The translations under genes and the position numbers were made by a program. The notes under the pieces were generated by a model. The model worked only from the letters and a program-made list of their open reading frames with translations, searched no databases and had not been told where the DNA came from. A stretch of DNA of 64,000 nucleotides from Flavobacteriaceae bacterium (GTDB lineage: Bacteria > Bacteroidota > Bacteroidia > Flavobacteriales > Flavobacteriaceae): NCBI GenBank assembly GCA_031277535.1, contig JAITMD010000008.1, forward strand, positions 310,001-374,000, written 5' to 3'. Positions 1 to 7,857 of this stretch are shown here, piece by piece (positions within the stretch are counted from its first letter, which is position 1; each line of letters begins with the position of its first letter).

Positions 1-166
1 TATGTGAAATATATTCTTCACTTTCATAATATCGAAGTAAATCATTTATACTTGGAACTGGTGTTGTCTTTAACATTTGTAATTCTTCATCCAGAAGCAA
101 TTCAAACTTTTCTTTAGAAACAGAATAATCAGTTACTGATAAAAACGGTTTAGTGGCGTTACTCAT
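1..166 (-). CDS. class I SAM-dependent methyltransferase, N-terminal fragment (cut by window edge)
   Basis: An open frame reads leftward from ATG at 166 and runs off the window, giving 55 residues that begin MSNATKPFLSVTDYSVSKE and contain LLRYYESEEYISH. I recognise this start as that of a flavobacterial class I methyltransferase family that often lies next to mnmG, but the SAM-binding motifs are outside the window, so the family call rests on the N-terminus alone. A minus-7-like box (TATTTTTG on the minus strand, 192-199) lies just upstream and supports the start. The substrate is unknown. It points the same way as mnmG and is separated from it by a long gene-free stretch. Confidence 0.6.
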   Translation of the reverse strand, partial: MSNATKPFLSVTDYSVSKEKFELLLDEELQMLKTTPVPSINDLLRYYESEEYISH

Positions 167-191
167 TTTACAGTTAAAAAAATTAGTTATA

Positions 192-199
192 CAAAAATA
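192..199 (-). promoter_or_regulatory. minus-7 promoter box for the methyltransferase
   Basis: The minus strand reads TATTTTTG, which fits the Bacteroidota minus-7 consensus TAnnTTTG, 26 bases upstream of the ATG at 166. No clear minus-33 TTG is visible. Confidence 0.4.
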
Positions 200-433
200 A
201 AGAAGTTTGTTGATTAGGTAAATGCATTTTCAAAAATTACTTTCATAAAAAAATACTTCACTGACAAAGCCTATTTTATTAAACCTCCTACTTCTTATAA
301 AAATCAATTAGAAGATTCTTTATAACTAATGATTAGTTCAAAAAGCTAATTACAAAATTCTATCGTACTCTAAAAATAATGCCTCCTCTTTTTCAATTTT
401 AAAGAAGCACTACTTTTTAGAAAACTACTTTTG

Positions 434-615
434 TCATCCAATCTTAGAATCCTTTTTTACTTCTTTCTTTTTTCATCCAATATCACAATACATTTTTACC
501 AATCCTATTTTTCATCCAATCAAAAAATACTATTGTAGAGCTACACTTTTTTAAACTCGAAACTAACAACCTATTTTCATCCAATATTTTTATAGTTACT
601 TCTTTTTAGTTTTTT
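434..615. repeat. degenerate 39-bp tandem repeat starting with TCATCCAAT
   Basis: The 9-mer TCATCCAAT occurs at 434, 473, 512 and 577. The first three are exactly 39 bp apart and the fourth is 65 bp on, so all spacings are multiples of 13. Between the anchors the units share weak similarity (AAT-C-TTTTT and pyrimidine-rich ends), most clearly between 434-472 and 473-511. The units carry no long open frame and no unique spacers. Confidence 0.6.
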
Positions 616-1049
616 CATTTACTCAGAAACTAATTCTTAGCGTATACTTTTTTCAGTAGCAAAAAATCACTTCTATCAAATATCCTTTTTCTAAATCCGA
701 TAAATTCTACACTACTTTAATACACCGTATCACTCAATCTAAAATTCATTTAGTCCTTTCTTACAACACCATTATTATCTATTATATCCTCATTCCCCTT
801 TTACGAATTCTAACAAACCAATTAGCTTTCATCACCTGTTATTAATGCCTAAAAAGAGTTATTCTCTTAATCAAAATATTACTTCTTTTACTTCATTAAG
901 TAATACCCAGTTTATTACTGTCCATTACCACTTTAGCCTTATTTACTTCAACAAAAAACTAAACAATAGTCCCAATTAACCCCTGTATGTACAGTTCTAA
1001 CATGCTATTGCTTTCCCACTCTCTCAGTAACACAGCGCTTACTACAGCC

Positions 1050-1095
1050 ATTAAAAAAAGGGTGTGTTCCACGTGGAACACACCCTTTTTTTAAT
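1050..1095 (-). terminator. mnmG terminator, a perfect 46-bp palindrome
   Basis: A perfect inverted repeat is centred between 1072 and 1073, starting 18 bases past the mnmG stop codon. The outer part is an A-run on the left and a T-run on the right with GGGTGTG/CACACCC arms, so read leftward it is a classic intrinsic terminator. The core of the stem is a parS-type 16-mer. Confidence 0.8.
1065..1080. promoter_or_regulatory. parS site 1 (ParB centromere), inside the mnmG terminator
   Basis: TGTTCCACGTGGAACA matches the well-known bacterial parS consensus TGTTNCACGTGAAACA with one change that keeps the dyad perfect. It is one of three such sites within 2 kb beside mnmG, the usual place for parS clusters near oriC. 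Confidence 0.8.
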
Positions 1096-1112
1096 CTCTT
1101 AAAACGCTTTAT

Positions 1113-2990
1113 TTAACGTCCCATATGAATTAACAAGATCGAAATATCAGTTGGAGTTACTCCACTTATACGCGATGCTTGAGATATAGTTATAGGTCGA
1201 ATCTTCTTTAATTTCTCTCGTGATTCAAACGATAAAGAAACGATTTTATCATAGTCAAAATTATCCGGAATCTTTACATCTTCTAATCGAGTCAACTTAT
1301 CTGCATTATTTTTTTCCTTCTCAATATACCCCGAATACTTTACTTGAATCTCCGCTTGCTCAATAATTTCTTGATCTAATTGATGCTCTTCAACATATTC
1401 TTTTACCTTTTCAAAACGCAAAATATCTTCCAATTCAATTTGTGGACGAGAAAATACTTTAAACATTTTATCTGGTTGTGTCATTAAAGAAGACCCTTTT
1501 TCAGCCAAAATAGGATTTGCTTCTTCTGTCTTTACACTTGTTTCTTTAAAGAATTGGACAAAGTTTTCAGCAGATTTTTGCTTATGCTCCATGCGATTCA
1601 TACGTTCTTTTGTAGCTAATCCAAGTTCAAAAGACTTTGGTGTAAGACGAAAATCTGCATTATCTTGACGCAATAACGTACGATATTCAGCACGAGAAGT
1701 AAACATTCTATAAGGTTCTTCTGTCCCTTTTGTAATCAAATCATCAATCAAAACTCCAATATAAGCTTCATCTCTTCTCAAAATTATGCCTTCTTTTTCC
1801 TGCACTTTTAAGTGTGCATTCATTCCAGCCATCAATCCTTGAGCAGCAGCTTCTTCATATCCAGTCGTTCCATTGATCTGCCCAGCGAAAAATAAACCAT
1901 CTACTAACTTCGTTTCCAAAGTATGTTTTAACTGTGTAGGTGGAAAATAATCGTACTCAATAGCATAACCAGGACGGAAAACTTTAGCCTTTTCAAACCC
2001 TGCTACCGAACGCAAAGCTTTAAATTGTACCTCTTCTGGCAAAGAAGTAGAGAACCCATTTACATAGATTTCACATGTATTCCACCCTTCTGGTTCCACA
2101 AATATTTGATGTCTATCCTTATCTGCAAACCTATTTATTTTATCTTCAATAGATGGACAATAACGTGGTCCAATACTTTTTATACGTCCTGTAAACATAG
2201 GTGAACGATCAAATCCTTCTCTCAAAAGATCGTGAACTTCAGGAGAAGTATAAGTCATAAAGCAATCGCGTTGCTGTACCAATGGCTGTGTAACATCCAA
2301 ATAAGAAAACTTAGAAGGATTAATATCTCCTCCTTGTACTTCCATTTTACTATAATCCAACGATCTTCCATCTACTCTTGGTGGTGTACCCGTTTTCATA
2401 CGTCCAGATGTAAATCCAGCATTTACTAAATCTTCAGTAATACCATAAGCAGCACCTTCACCTGCTCTACCTCCACCAAACTGTTTTTCTCCAATATGAA
2501 TTAAACCATTCAAGAAAGTACCATTAGTAAGTACTACTGTTTCAGCTTTTATTTCGATTCCTAAACTTGTAACAACTCCTTCAATCTTGTGATTTTTGAT
2601 AATTAAAGAACGAACCATGTCTTGATAAAAATCCAAATTAGGTGTTCCTTCCAACATTAATCTCCAAGTTTCAGCAAATCTCATACGGTCAGATTGAACA
2701 CGTGGTGACCACATTGCAGGCCCCTTCGACTTGTTCAACATCTTAAATTGTATAGCAGTTTTGTCAGACACAATTCCTGAATATCCACCTAAGGCATCAA
2801 TTTCACGAACTATTTGTCCTTTTGCAATTCCTCCCATTGCAGGATTACAAGACATTTGTGCAATATTTTGTAAACTCATTGTAATCAATAAGGTCTTAGA
2901 CCCCATATTAGCAGCAGCAGCAGCAGCTTCAGATCCTGCATGCCCACCCCCTACTACAATTACGTCATATTTATCAGCGAATATACTCAT
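1113..2990 (-). CDS. mnmG: tRNA uridine-5-carboxymethylaminomethyl modification enzyme MnmG (GidA)
   Basis: This is the FAD-binding subunit that, with MnmE, installs the carboxymethylaminomethyl group on wobble U34 of several tRNAs in the cytoplasm. The 625-residue length is normal. The N-terminus has the dinucleotide-binding motif GGGHAG (residues 14-19), followed by the family signature CNPAMGGIAKGQ and a reduced-flavin/NADH domain. The C-terminal helical domain ends with ISGVTPTDISILL, as in GidA proteins. The ATG at 2990 is directly preceded by a parS-type site, so ParB binding would cover the ribosome-entry region, and no Shine-Dalgarno sequence is seen. mnmG next to oriC is a classic arrangement in many bacteria, and here it supports the origin call. 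Confidence 0.97.
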   Translation of the reverse strand: MSIFADKYDVIVVGGGHAGSEAAAAAANMGSKTLLITMSLQNIAQMSCNPAMGGIAKGQIVREIDALGGYSGIVSDKTAIQFKMLNKSKGPAMWSPRVQSDRMRFAETWRLMLEGTPNLDFYQDMVRSLIIKNHKIEGVVTSLGIEIKAETVVLTNGTFLNGLIHIGEKQFGGGRAGEGAAYGITEDLVNAGFTSGRMKTGTPPRVDGRSLDYSKMEVQGGDINPSKFSYLDVTQPLVQQRDCFMTYTSPEVHDLLREGFDRSPMFTGRIKSIGPRYCPSIEDKINRFADKDRHQIFVEPEGWNTCEIYVNGFSTSLPEEVQFKALRSVAGFEKAKVFRPGYAIEYDYFPPTQLKHTLETKLVDGLFFAGQINGTTGYEEAAAQGLMAGMNAHLKVQEKEGIILRRDEAYIGVLIDDLITKGTEEPYRMFTSRAEYRTLLRQDNADFRLTPKSFELGLATKERMNRMEHKQKSAENFVQFFKETSVKTEEANPILAEKGSSLMTQPDKMFKVFSRPQIELEDILRFEKVKEYVEEHQLDQEIIEQAEIQVKYSGYIEKEKNNADKLTRLEDVKIPDNFDYDKIVSLSFESREKLKKIRPITISQASRISGVTPTDISILLIHMGR

Positions 2991-3006
2991 TGTTCCACGT
3001 GAAACA
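2991..3006. promoter_or_regulatory. parS site 2, abutting the mnmG start codon
   Basis: TGTTCCACGTGAAACA matches the parS consensus TGTTNCACGTGAAACA exactly. It lies in the 47-bp gap between ybeY and mnmG, directly upstream of the mnmG ATG. Confidence 0.82.
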
Positions 3007-3037
3007 TTTCAAATTAATACTATTATTGAGAAAATTA

Positions 3038-3457
3038 CTATTGTTCCACGTGGAACATTCTCATCTTCTCCTCTTCTTTGCTACGCATCAACGCAGCTTG
3101 TTCATCAGTTTTATCTTTAAAACCTATATAATGTAAAACACCGTGAACCATCACACGCAACAATTCTTCATCGAAGCCTACTCCAAATTCAATGGCATTC
3201 TCACGCACACGTTCTATAGATAGAAAAATATCACCACTAACTATCTGACCCTCAGTATAATCGAAACTAATAATATCAGTATAAGTATCATGGTCTAAGT
3301 ACTTTACATTAATTTCATGTAAATACGTATCATCACAAAATATATAGTTCAGTTCACCAGTCATAAATCCTTCTGATTCTATCACTGCTTCCAACCAATT
3401 TTCATATCTCTCTTCGTTCTCCAATTCAAATGGAGTTTCATAATTAAAAATAATCAT
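3038..3457 (-). CDS. ybeY: endoribonuclease YbeY (rRNA maturation factor)
   Basis: YbeY is a metal-dependent single-strand RNase needed for 16S rRNA maturation and 70S quality control. The 139-residue protein has the family blocks HDTYTDIISFDY (residues 56-67) and HGVLHYIGFKD (105-115), giving zinc-ligand histidines 105 and 109. The third ligand, usually His in GYDH, reads Lys here (FKDK), a form I believe is common in Bacteroidota. The last residues, FHVEQ-stop, are encoded by a parS-type sequence, so the C-terminus seems shaped by the DNA site. It lies 47 bp upstream of mnmG, likely in the same transcript, with a TACCTTTG minus-7 box in front. Confidence 0.92.
   Translation of the reverse strand: MIIFNYETPFELENEERYENWLEAVIESEGFMTGELNYIFCDDTYLHEINVKYLDHDTYTDIISFDYTEGQIVSGDIFLSIERVRENAIEFGVGFDEELLRVMVHGVLHYIGFKDKTDEQAALMRSKEEEKMRMFHVEQ
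3042..3057. promoter_or_regulatory. parS site 3, embedded in the ybeY coding end
   Basis: TGTTCCACGTGGAACA is identical to site 1. It overlaps the last five sense codons of ybeY (FHVEQ) and lies 35 bp from site 2. Confidence 0.8.
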
Positions 3458-3482
3458 TCTATATTTTAATTAAAATTGCTCA

Positions 3483-3490
3483 CAAAGGTA
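3483..3490 (-). promoter_or_regulatory. minus-7 promoter box for ybeY-mnmG
   Basis: The minus strand reads TACCTTTG, matching TAnnTTTG, 26 bases before the ybeY ATG. The same 8-mer lies in front of glnS. Confidence 0.5.
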
Positions 3491-3632
3491 CAATGAAAAA
3501 TAAAAAACTATTCTTAAAAGTTTAAAAAAAACACCTAATCAAACAAAAAAATAAAAACTAATTAATTAGTACACAGTAAGTTAAAAACAATAAATACTAT
3601 AAACTACTGATAATCAAAAGGTTTGTTAATTT

Positions 3633-4867
3633 CTATAATTTCATTACAGCCAAATTATGTCCAATCGTAAACAAATACGACAATCTCAAGGCGTTGTTTT
3701 TTTAAAAAAACAGATTAAAATCCATTCTTAAACAAGTTCTTCAAAGGTAATAAATGAAAACGAATACCTCTTAGAAAAAAAAAAGATTTTACACACAACC
3801 AATCAATTCTTATACAACAATTTTTAAAATCCCATTACAGTGCACCAAAGAAAAAATAAAAGAAACTAACAAGTCCCTAAAAAGGAAAATAAAACAGAAA
3901 CTAATACTTCTACTCTTCATAATTTCGATATACGGCAACTATGATAGCAGAAAATTGTACAATCGAATCTCAACAAGCAAAAATACAAGAAGAAGCCTAA
4001 ATCGCAATTAAAATTAAAAAAACAAGGCGTTGAGATTTAAACGTACAAAACAAAAAAGAAAATAAACTCAAATATAAAAACTACACGCACTTGATTTTTC
4101 AGATTACACAACAGGAGAAAAATTAAAATAGAAATAAACACCATCACCTGAGAATTGAATATTTCACTTACAACCTAAATAAATCTCAACTATTAAAACT
4201 ACAAACAGATCTTTCCGTAAACAAAAAGAAAAAGCACAAAACAGTAGCACAATAAAATTATTGCTCAATCACAAATTTCAAAAATAGAAAATTACTCACC
4301 TCTCATACTTTCGATATTTCCATACAATCTACACAAAGAAAAAAATATCGAAAGCTCAGGCGCTCTAAAAAGAACAACAAGAAGATTAAAAGTACATAAA
4401 AATTAAAAAACACTTTAAAACATCTGTCTGTAATTTTCCTATTACTACATCTATCCAAATCAATTTCAAATATTGAAACCTCAAGCCGTAAAAAACAAAA
4501 TAGGACCTAAAACGTACAACCAAGAAAACAGGTACAATCTAAAACTACCCCTTATAAATTCAATAGAAAAAATTAACCAAACTGTTATCCCAAATACAGA
4601 AATTATAGAAGGTCAAAAAAGAAGAAATTACGCTCACTAAAAAAAGCAAAAAATAACTACTTATACTTTCAAAAAACTCATCGAAAAATGAAACACTTTT
4701 TTATGAAAACAACCCGTTATATTTTCAATATAAAAACACTGCCTGAACAGATTATCAAATACTCAAATCTCAAGCCTTACAAATTCACTCAATCAGGAGA
4801 AAAAAAAGAAGCGTTCAAAATCAAAACGCCTTTTATTTAAAAAACGTGAAAAAGAAAGCTTGAGATT
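3633..4867. repeat. origin-proximal degenerate repeat family (TTTCgATAT - about 34 nt - AATCTCAAG)
   Basis: The 8-mer AATCTCAA followed by G or C occurs at 3682, 3966, 4182 and 4766 on the plus strand and at 4029-4037 and 4859-4867 on the minus strand. One-mismatch to two-mismatch forms lie at 4477 and 4352. In four places a TTTC-ATAT-like half-box starts exactly 43 nt before it (3639/3682, 3923/3966, 4309/4352, 4723/4766). The bases just before CTCAA often read AATAtcGAAA, so the intact unit may have been a hairpin followed by CTCAAGGCG. There is no coding potential. The stretch is A-rich and G-poor; in 4261-4320 I count 3 G and 14 C. Confidence 0.55.
4308..4354. repeat. 12-bp perfect inverted repeat within the origin-proximal repeats
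   Basis: CTTTCGATATTT at 4308-4319 is exactly complementary to AAATATCGAAAG at 4343-4354, with a 23-nt spacer. It is the best preserved of the origin-side units and has no T-run, so it does not look like a terminator. Confidence 0.65.
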
Positions 4868-4899
4868 TCCATAAACCAAAATACAAATGAAAAAATTTC

Positions 4900-5400
4900 A
4901 TTTATCAACTTTATGAACAACTATAATAATTAAAAAAAAGAAATTTAAAATTTTTAATAAAAATAGATGTCTATATATGGTGTGTTAATATGTAGAATAA
5001 CTTTATTTTGGAAAATGAGGCATTTTCAGTTGTTAAAAGTTATCAACAGGAAGAAATTTTTTAATCTATTGAAAAATAATTAGGTTATAAATTTTATTCA
5101 CAGCGCTTTTTTCGTTATTAACAACAAAATCTGAATAAGTTTTGACTCTATTTTCTGTTGATAAGTGATACTTTTTGGTTGACAGGAGGTGCAATAGTTT
5201 TTAAGAAATTTATTTGCAAAAGTGATGTCTTATGCTGTATTGATTTTTTATTGACATAAACAAAATTTAGTTGTTTTTTTCTTTTTTCAGTTATCAACAG
5301 AAAATGTTAATTCTCATTTTGTTGTAAATCAATTATTTAACTTTTGTTATTAACAACGCTATTTTTTAAATTAATCTATTGATTTATAGGTAATTAAGTT
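4900..5400. other. oriC: probable chromosomal replication origin (oriC)
   Basis: Six DnaA-box-like 9-mers lie within 316 bp: TTATCAACA at 5040, 5291 and, inverted, 5156-5164; TTATTAACA at 5115 and 5347; TTATTCACA at 5094. The last fits TTATNCACA exactly and the others differ by one base. A very AT-rich stretch at about 4885-4980 could serve as the unwinding element. Plus-strand composition switches here from C-rich (4501-4560: 6 G, 14 C) to G-rich (5221-5280: 9 G, 4 C). mnmG and three parS sites lie to the left and genes diverge from the region. dnaA itself is not in the window. Confidence 0.8.
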
Positions 5401-6088
5401 TTTTTAATACTCTGCAAATTTTTCATCATTTGTTTAATTTATTCCGTTTTCATCAACTACTATTCCCTTTTGAAGTGATAAAAATAGTGTACCATTCTAT
5501 AGTAAAATTGCGTTTTAGGACTCCGTTTTTCTTACTTAAATTGGTCTTTTTACGATGTAATTTAGTACCCAAATTCTATTAAAAACAGACCTCTTTTTCA
5601 AGTATATTTTGGTGAAATTTTATACGAAATTAGAAGAAAAATGGGATATTATTTTTTGTAATTCGAAGTAAGATTTTTTTACTTTTTGATGTAAATTTTA
5701 GCATCAAAAAAACGCTTTTTATCCGATGATATTTCGTGCGAAATATCATCTTTTAACCTTACTATTGGAGGAGCTTTTTTAGCTGGTTTTAATTATATTT
5801 TACGTCTTTTTTTATTCAGTATTTTATCTACATTTTTCATTTTTAGCAAATCAAATTTCCCGCGTTATTCTATTCATTTCATTTTTAAAAAGAATGATTT
5901 AATGTTTTAAAATAGCCAAGCTCAATAACCCTTTTTATACCCATTTAATGCTTTGTAAAATTGTTTTTCCTCTTAATATATCTTGGTTATATAATAGGGA
6001 ACTACTACTCTATTTAGGTACCTATTTTAGGTTATTTAGTGTATGGGTTTGAAGGAATTTGTAGCTATTTCTTTTTTGATCAAAAAGT
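5401..6088. other. gene-free T-rich stretch right of oriC
   Basis: No believable open frame is present. The plus strand is T-rich and now richer in G than C; in 5641-5700 I count 9 G and 2 C. Two hairpins are visible: TTTTTGATG (5683-5691) with CATCAAAAA (5702-5710), and the strong palindrome at 5725-5750. The rest shows no structure I can name. Confidence 0.55.
5725..5750. repeat. 26-bp hairpin GATGATATTTCG-TG-CGAAATATCATC
   Basis: The 12-bp arms are perfect with only two central bases, so in RNA the loop would open to GTGC. Four T follow, so a weak terminator is possible, but no gene ends nearby. Its sequence recalls the GATATTTC arms found left of the origin. Confidence 0.55.
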
Positions 6089-6092
6089 GGGT

Positions 6093-6194
6093 GGTCGGCA
6101 TGTGATCGGCATGTGGTCGGCAGATGATCGGCATAATTCTTCGGAAAAAGAGCCAATCACCTTCCTATCACAAAGCGAACAACATCCAATCACA
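6093..6194. repeat. inverted array of 11-bp units, copy 1 (unit TGTGATCGGCA)
   Basis: Four 11-bp units in direct orientation cover 6093-6136 (GGTCGGCATGT, GATCGGCATGT, GGTCGGCAGAT, GATCGGCATAA). After a 14-nt gap, four 11-bp units in the opposite orientation cover 6151-6194, with CCAATCAC or CCTATCAC cores at 6153, 6164 and 6186 and one decayed unit between. The two sides can pair imperfectly. There is no T-run and no gene is encoded. It lies between oriC and the halogenase-like gene. Confidence 0.75.
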
Positions 6195-6448
6195 GTATTT
6201 GTAATTGGATTGAAATGAATTTGAATAAATAAGTAGAAGTGGGCTTCGATAAGCACTTAAATAGTTAACAAATGACCTAATATAAAGAGTACAAGAGTGA
6301 GAAGTACTACCGCTTTAAGAGTGGATTTGTAGAATAGAAAAACAATGCGAATAGAGAAGTTGTCCGCAAAATAAGAAGAGATGTTTTCATTTGCAGGGAA
6401 GTGTTTTTTATGATAAAGTAAAGAGGAGAAAAGGGTACAATAAAACAC

Positions 6449-6480
6449 AAAAAAAGAGGTAATCCATAAAGATTACCTCT
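6449..6480 (-). terminator. intrinsic terminator of the halogenase-like gene
   Basis: AGAGGTAATC (6455-6464) pairs perfectly with GATTACCTCT (6471-6480) around a 6-nt loop. Read leftward, the stem is followed by a T-run. It lies 11 bases past the stop codon at 6491. Confidence 0.85.
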
Positions 6481-6490
6481 CAGTTTATTA

Positions 6491-7741
6491 CTATTTGTTT
6501 TGGCTTTCTTTTTCCATTTTTATTAGGTGAGCCATGTTCTTTATTACCTTGTCGTGTTTTTTTACAAATGGGTTTTCTTCGTCCCAAACATAACCTGCCA
6601 GCACAGAACAAATCTTGCGTTTTACATCTGGATTTTCTGGCTGATGGAAGAATAATTCTTGTAGATTTCCCGTGTACCACTCCTGTATATAGGTTGTAAA
6701 TACATCTATTCCTCTATTCATATGATCGCTATATGCTGTTTGCCAATCGATGTGTTCGCCTTCTATTTGTTTAATAGCTAATTTGGCAGCCAACATTCCT
6801 GATTCGGTAGCAAAACATACTCCTGATGAAAATACTGGATCTAAAAACTCTGTACTGTTTCCCGTTAATACATAGCCTTCTCCAAACATTTTTTGTACAC
6901 TTATAGAGTAATTTGAAAGTTTGATAGGTTCAAACTCAAAAGGTAAATCTCCAAAGCGTTGAACGTAAAAATCAGAAAGTGTAATTGCTTTTTCTAAAGC
7001 TTCTTTTGTCGATTGGTTTGTAGATAATGATTCAATAAAATCAGTAGGGCCTACAATCCCAACGCTGGTATTTCCATTTGAAAAAGGAATAACCCACAGC
7101 CACACTTTCGTTTCTAAGATGTCAAATGAGATTTGCGTTCCTTCCACACCTTCAGGTCTTCTAACGTCTTTTATATGGCTAAAAATAGCTGAATGCGGGC
7201 TTAATTTAGAAGCTGCATCAAGCTTTAGAATTCTTGGTAACACACGACCATATCCACTGGCATCAATTAAGAATTTGGCATGTATCTTTTTTTCTTGTTT
7301 ATTTTTATCAATTACAGTTGTGATAGAGTCACTACCGTTAAATTCAATTGCTGTTACTTCTGATTCAAATTCTAAATCAATTCCTTTTTTTAGCATTTCG
7401 TTGGCAATGGCCAAGTCAAAATCTGCACGAGGAATTTGCCAAGTCCAGTCCCAACCTTCAGAAAATTTATCGCTAAAATCGAAAATACAAATTTCATTTC
7501 CTCTAATAAAACGTGCTCCTGGTTTTTTCTGAAAACCCATGGTATCCAGGGCTGGAAATAAATCCGCCTCTGCAAAATGATCCATTACTCGAGGGATTAA
7601 ACTCTCACCAACAACAATTCGAGGAAACTTGGTTTTCTCTACTACTTTTACATTTATTCCCATCTTATGTAGATAACTTGCAGCTACACTACCAGATGGA
7701 CCAGCTCCGATGACTAAAACATCTACATTTTCATTTAACAT
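6491..7741 (-). CDS. FAD-dependent oxidoreductase, tryptophan-halogenase-like (flexirubin cluster)
   Basis: The 416-residue flavoprotein has the FAD-binding GAGPSG (residues 12-17), the VGESLIPR block (44-51), a DASGYGR second flavin motif (160-166) and WLWVIP at 214-219, which fits the WxWxIP signature of flavin-dependent halogenases. A lysine pair in FQKKPGARF lies where halogenases carry their catalytic Lys. Some flexirubins are chlorinated, so ring chlorination is a reasonable role; a hydroxylase or reductase of the same superfamily is the alternative. It is divergent from the ammonia-lyase gene, shares its 116-bp control region and has its own terminator. Membership in the pigment cluster is inferred from position. 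Confidence 0.75.
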   Translation of the reverse strand: MLNENVDVLVIGAGPSGSVAASYLHKMGINVKVVEKTKFPRIVVGESLIPRVMDHFAEADLFPALDTMGFQKKPGARFIRGNEICIFDFSDKFSEGWDWTWQIPRADFDLAIANEMLKKGIDLEFESEVTAIEFNGSDSITTVIDKNKQEKKIHAKFLIDASGYGRVLPRILKLDAASKLSPHSAIFSHIKDVRRPEGVEGTQISFDILETKVWLWVIPFSNGNTSVGIVGPTDFIESLSTNQSTKEALEKAITLSDFYVQRFGDLPFEFEPIKLSNYSISVQKMFGEGYVLTGNSTEFLDPVFSSGVCFATESGMLAAKLAIKQIEGEHIDWQTAYSDHMNRGIDVFTTYIQEWYTGNLQELFFHQPENPDVKRKICSVLAGYVWDEENPFVKKHDKVIKNMAHLIKMEKESQNK

Positions 7742-7795
7742 TTTATAGTTGTTATTTTGTTATTAGTATTAAATTTGCTTTAAAATTCTGAACAT

Positions 7796-7803
7796 CAAAG
7801 TTA
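7796..7803 (-). promoter_or_regulatory. minus-7 promoter box of the halogenase-like gene
   Basis: The minus strand reads TAACTTTG, matching TAnnTTTG, 55 bases before the ATG at 7741. It overlaps the first three bases of the dyad at 7801-7820. Confidence 0.45.
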
Positions 7804-7820
7804 TTGACATTAATCAATAA
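7801..7820. promoter_or_regulatory. operator-like perfect dyad between divergent pigment genes
   Basis: TTATTGACATTAATCAATAA has perfect 7-bp arms (TTATTGA/TCAATAA) around a 6-bp spacer. It lies midway between the two divergent starts and touches the leftward minus-7 box, the position expected for a dimeric regulator. No regulator gene is in the cluster. Confidence 0.5.
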
Positions 7821-7857
7821 TTGAAACATAATATTAAAAAAAAATAACACTCTTATA

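Larger units (their letters stand above)
167..1049. other. gene-free, G-poor stretch left of mnmG
   Basis: No open frame of believable length is present. The plus strand is very poor in G: in bases 541-600 I count 2 G and 13 C. This fits lagging-template composition to the left of a replication origin. A degenerate 39-bp repeat lies at 434-615. Nothing else with clear structure is visible. Confidence 0.6.

Noticed and set aside
434..615. CRISPR-like array
   Set aside because: The repeated part is only 9 bp, the units are degenerate over their full length and there are no unique spacers or cas genes.
2731..3120. Plus-strand open frame across the mnmG start and parS sites
   Set aside because: It is the antisense shadow of mnmG and ybeY.
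6093..6194. Reading the 11-bp arrays as intrinsic terminators
   Set aside because: There is no T-run after the stem, no gene ends nearby in the right orientation and the 11-bp phase is not explained by a terminator.
6257..6448. 63-residue minus-strand open frame right of the 11-bp array
   Set aside because: It starts with GTG next to the terminator of the halogenase-like gene, has no family features and its hydrophobic look comes from T-rich sequence.
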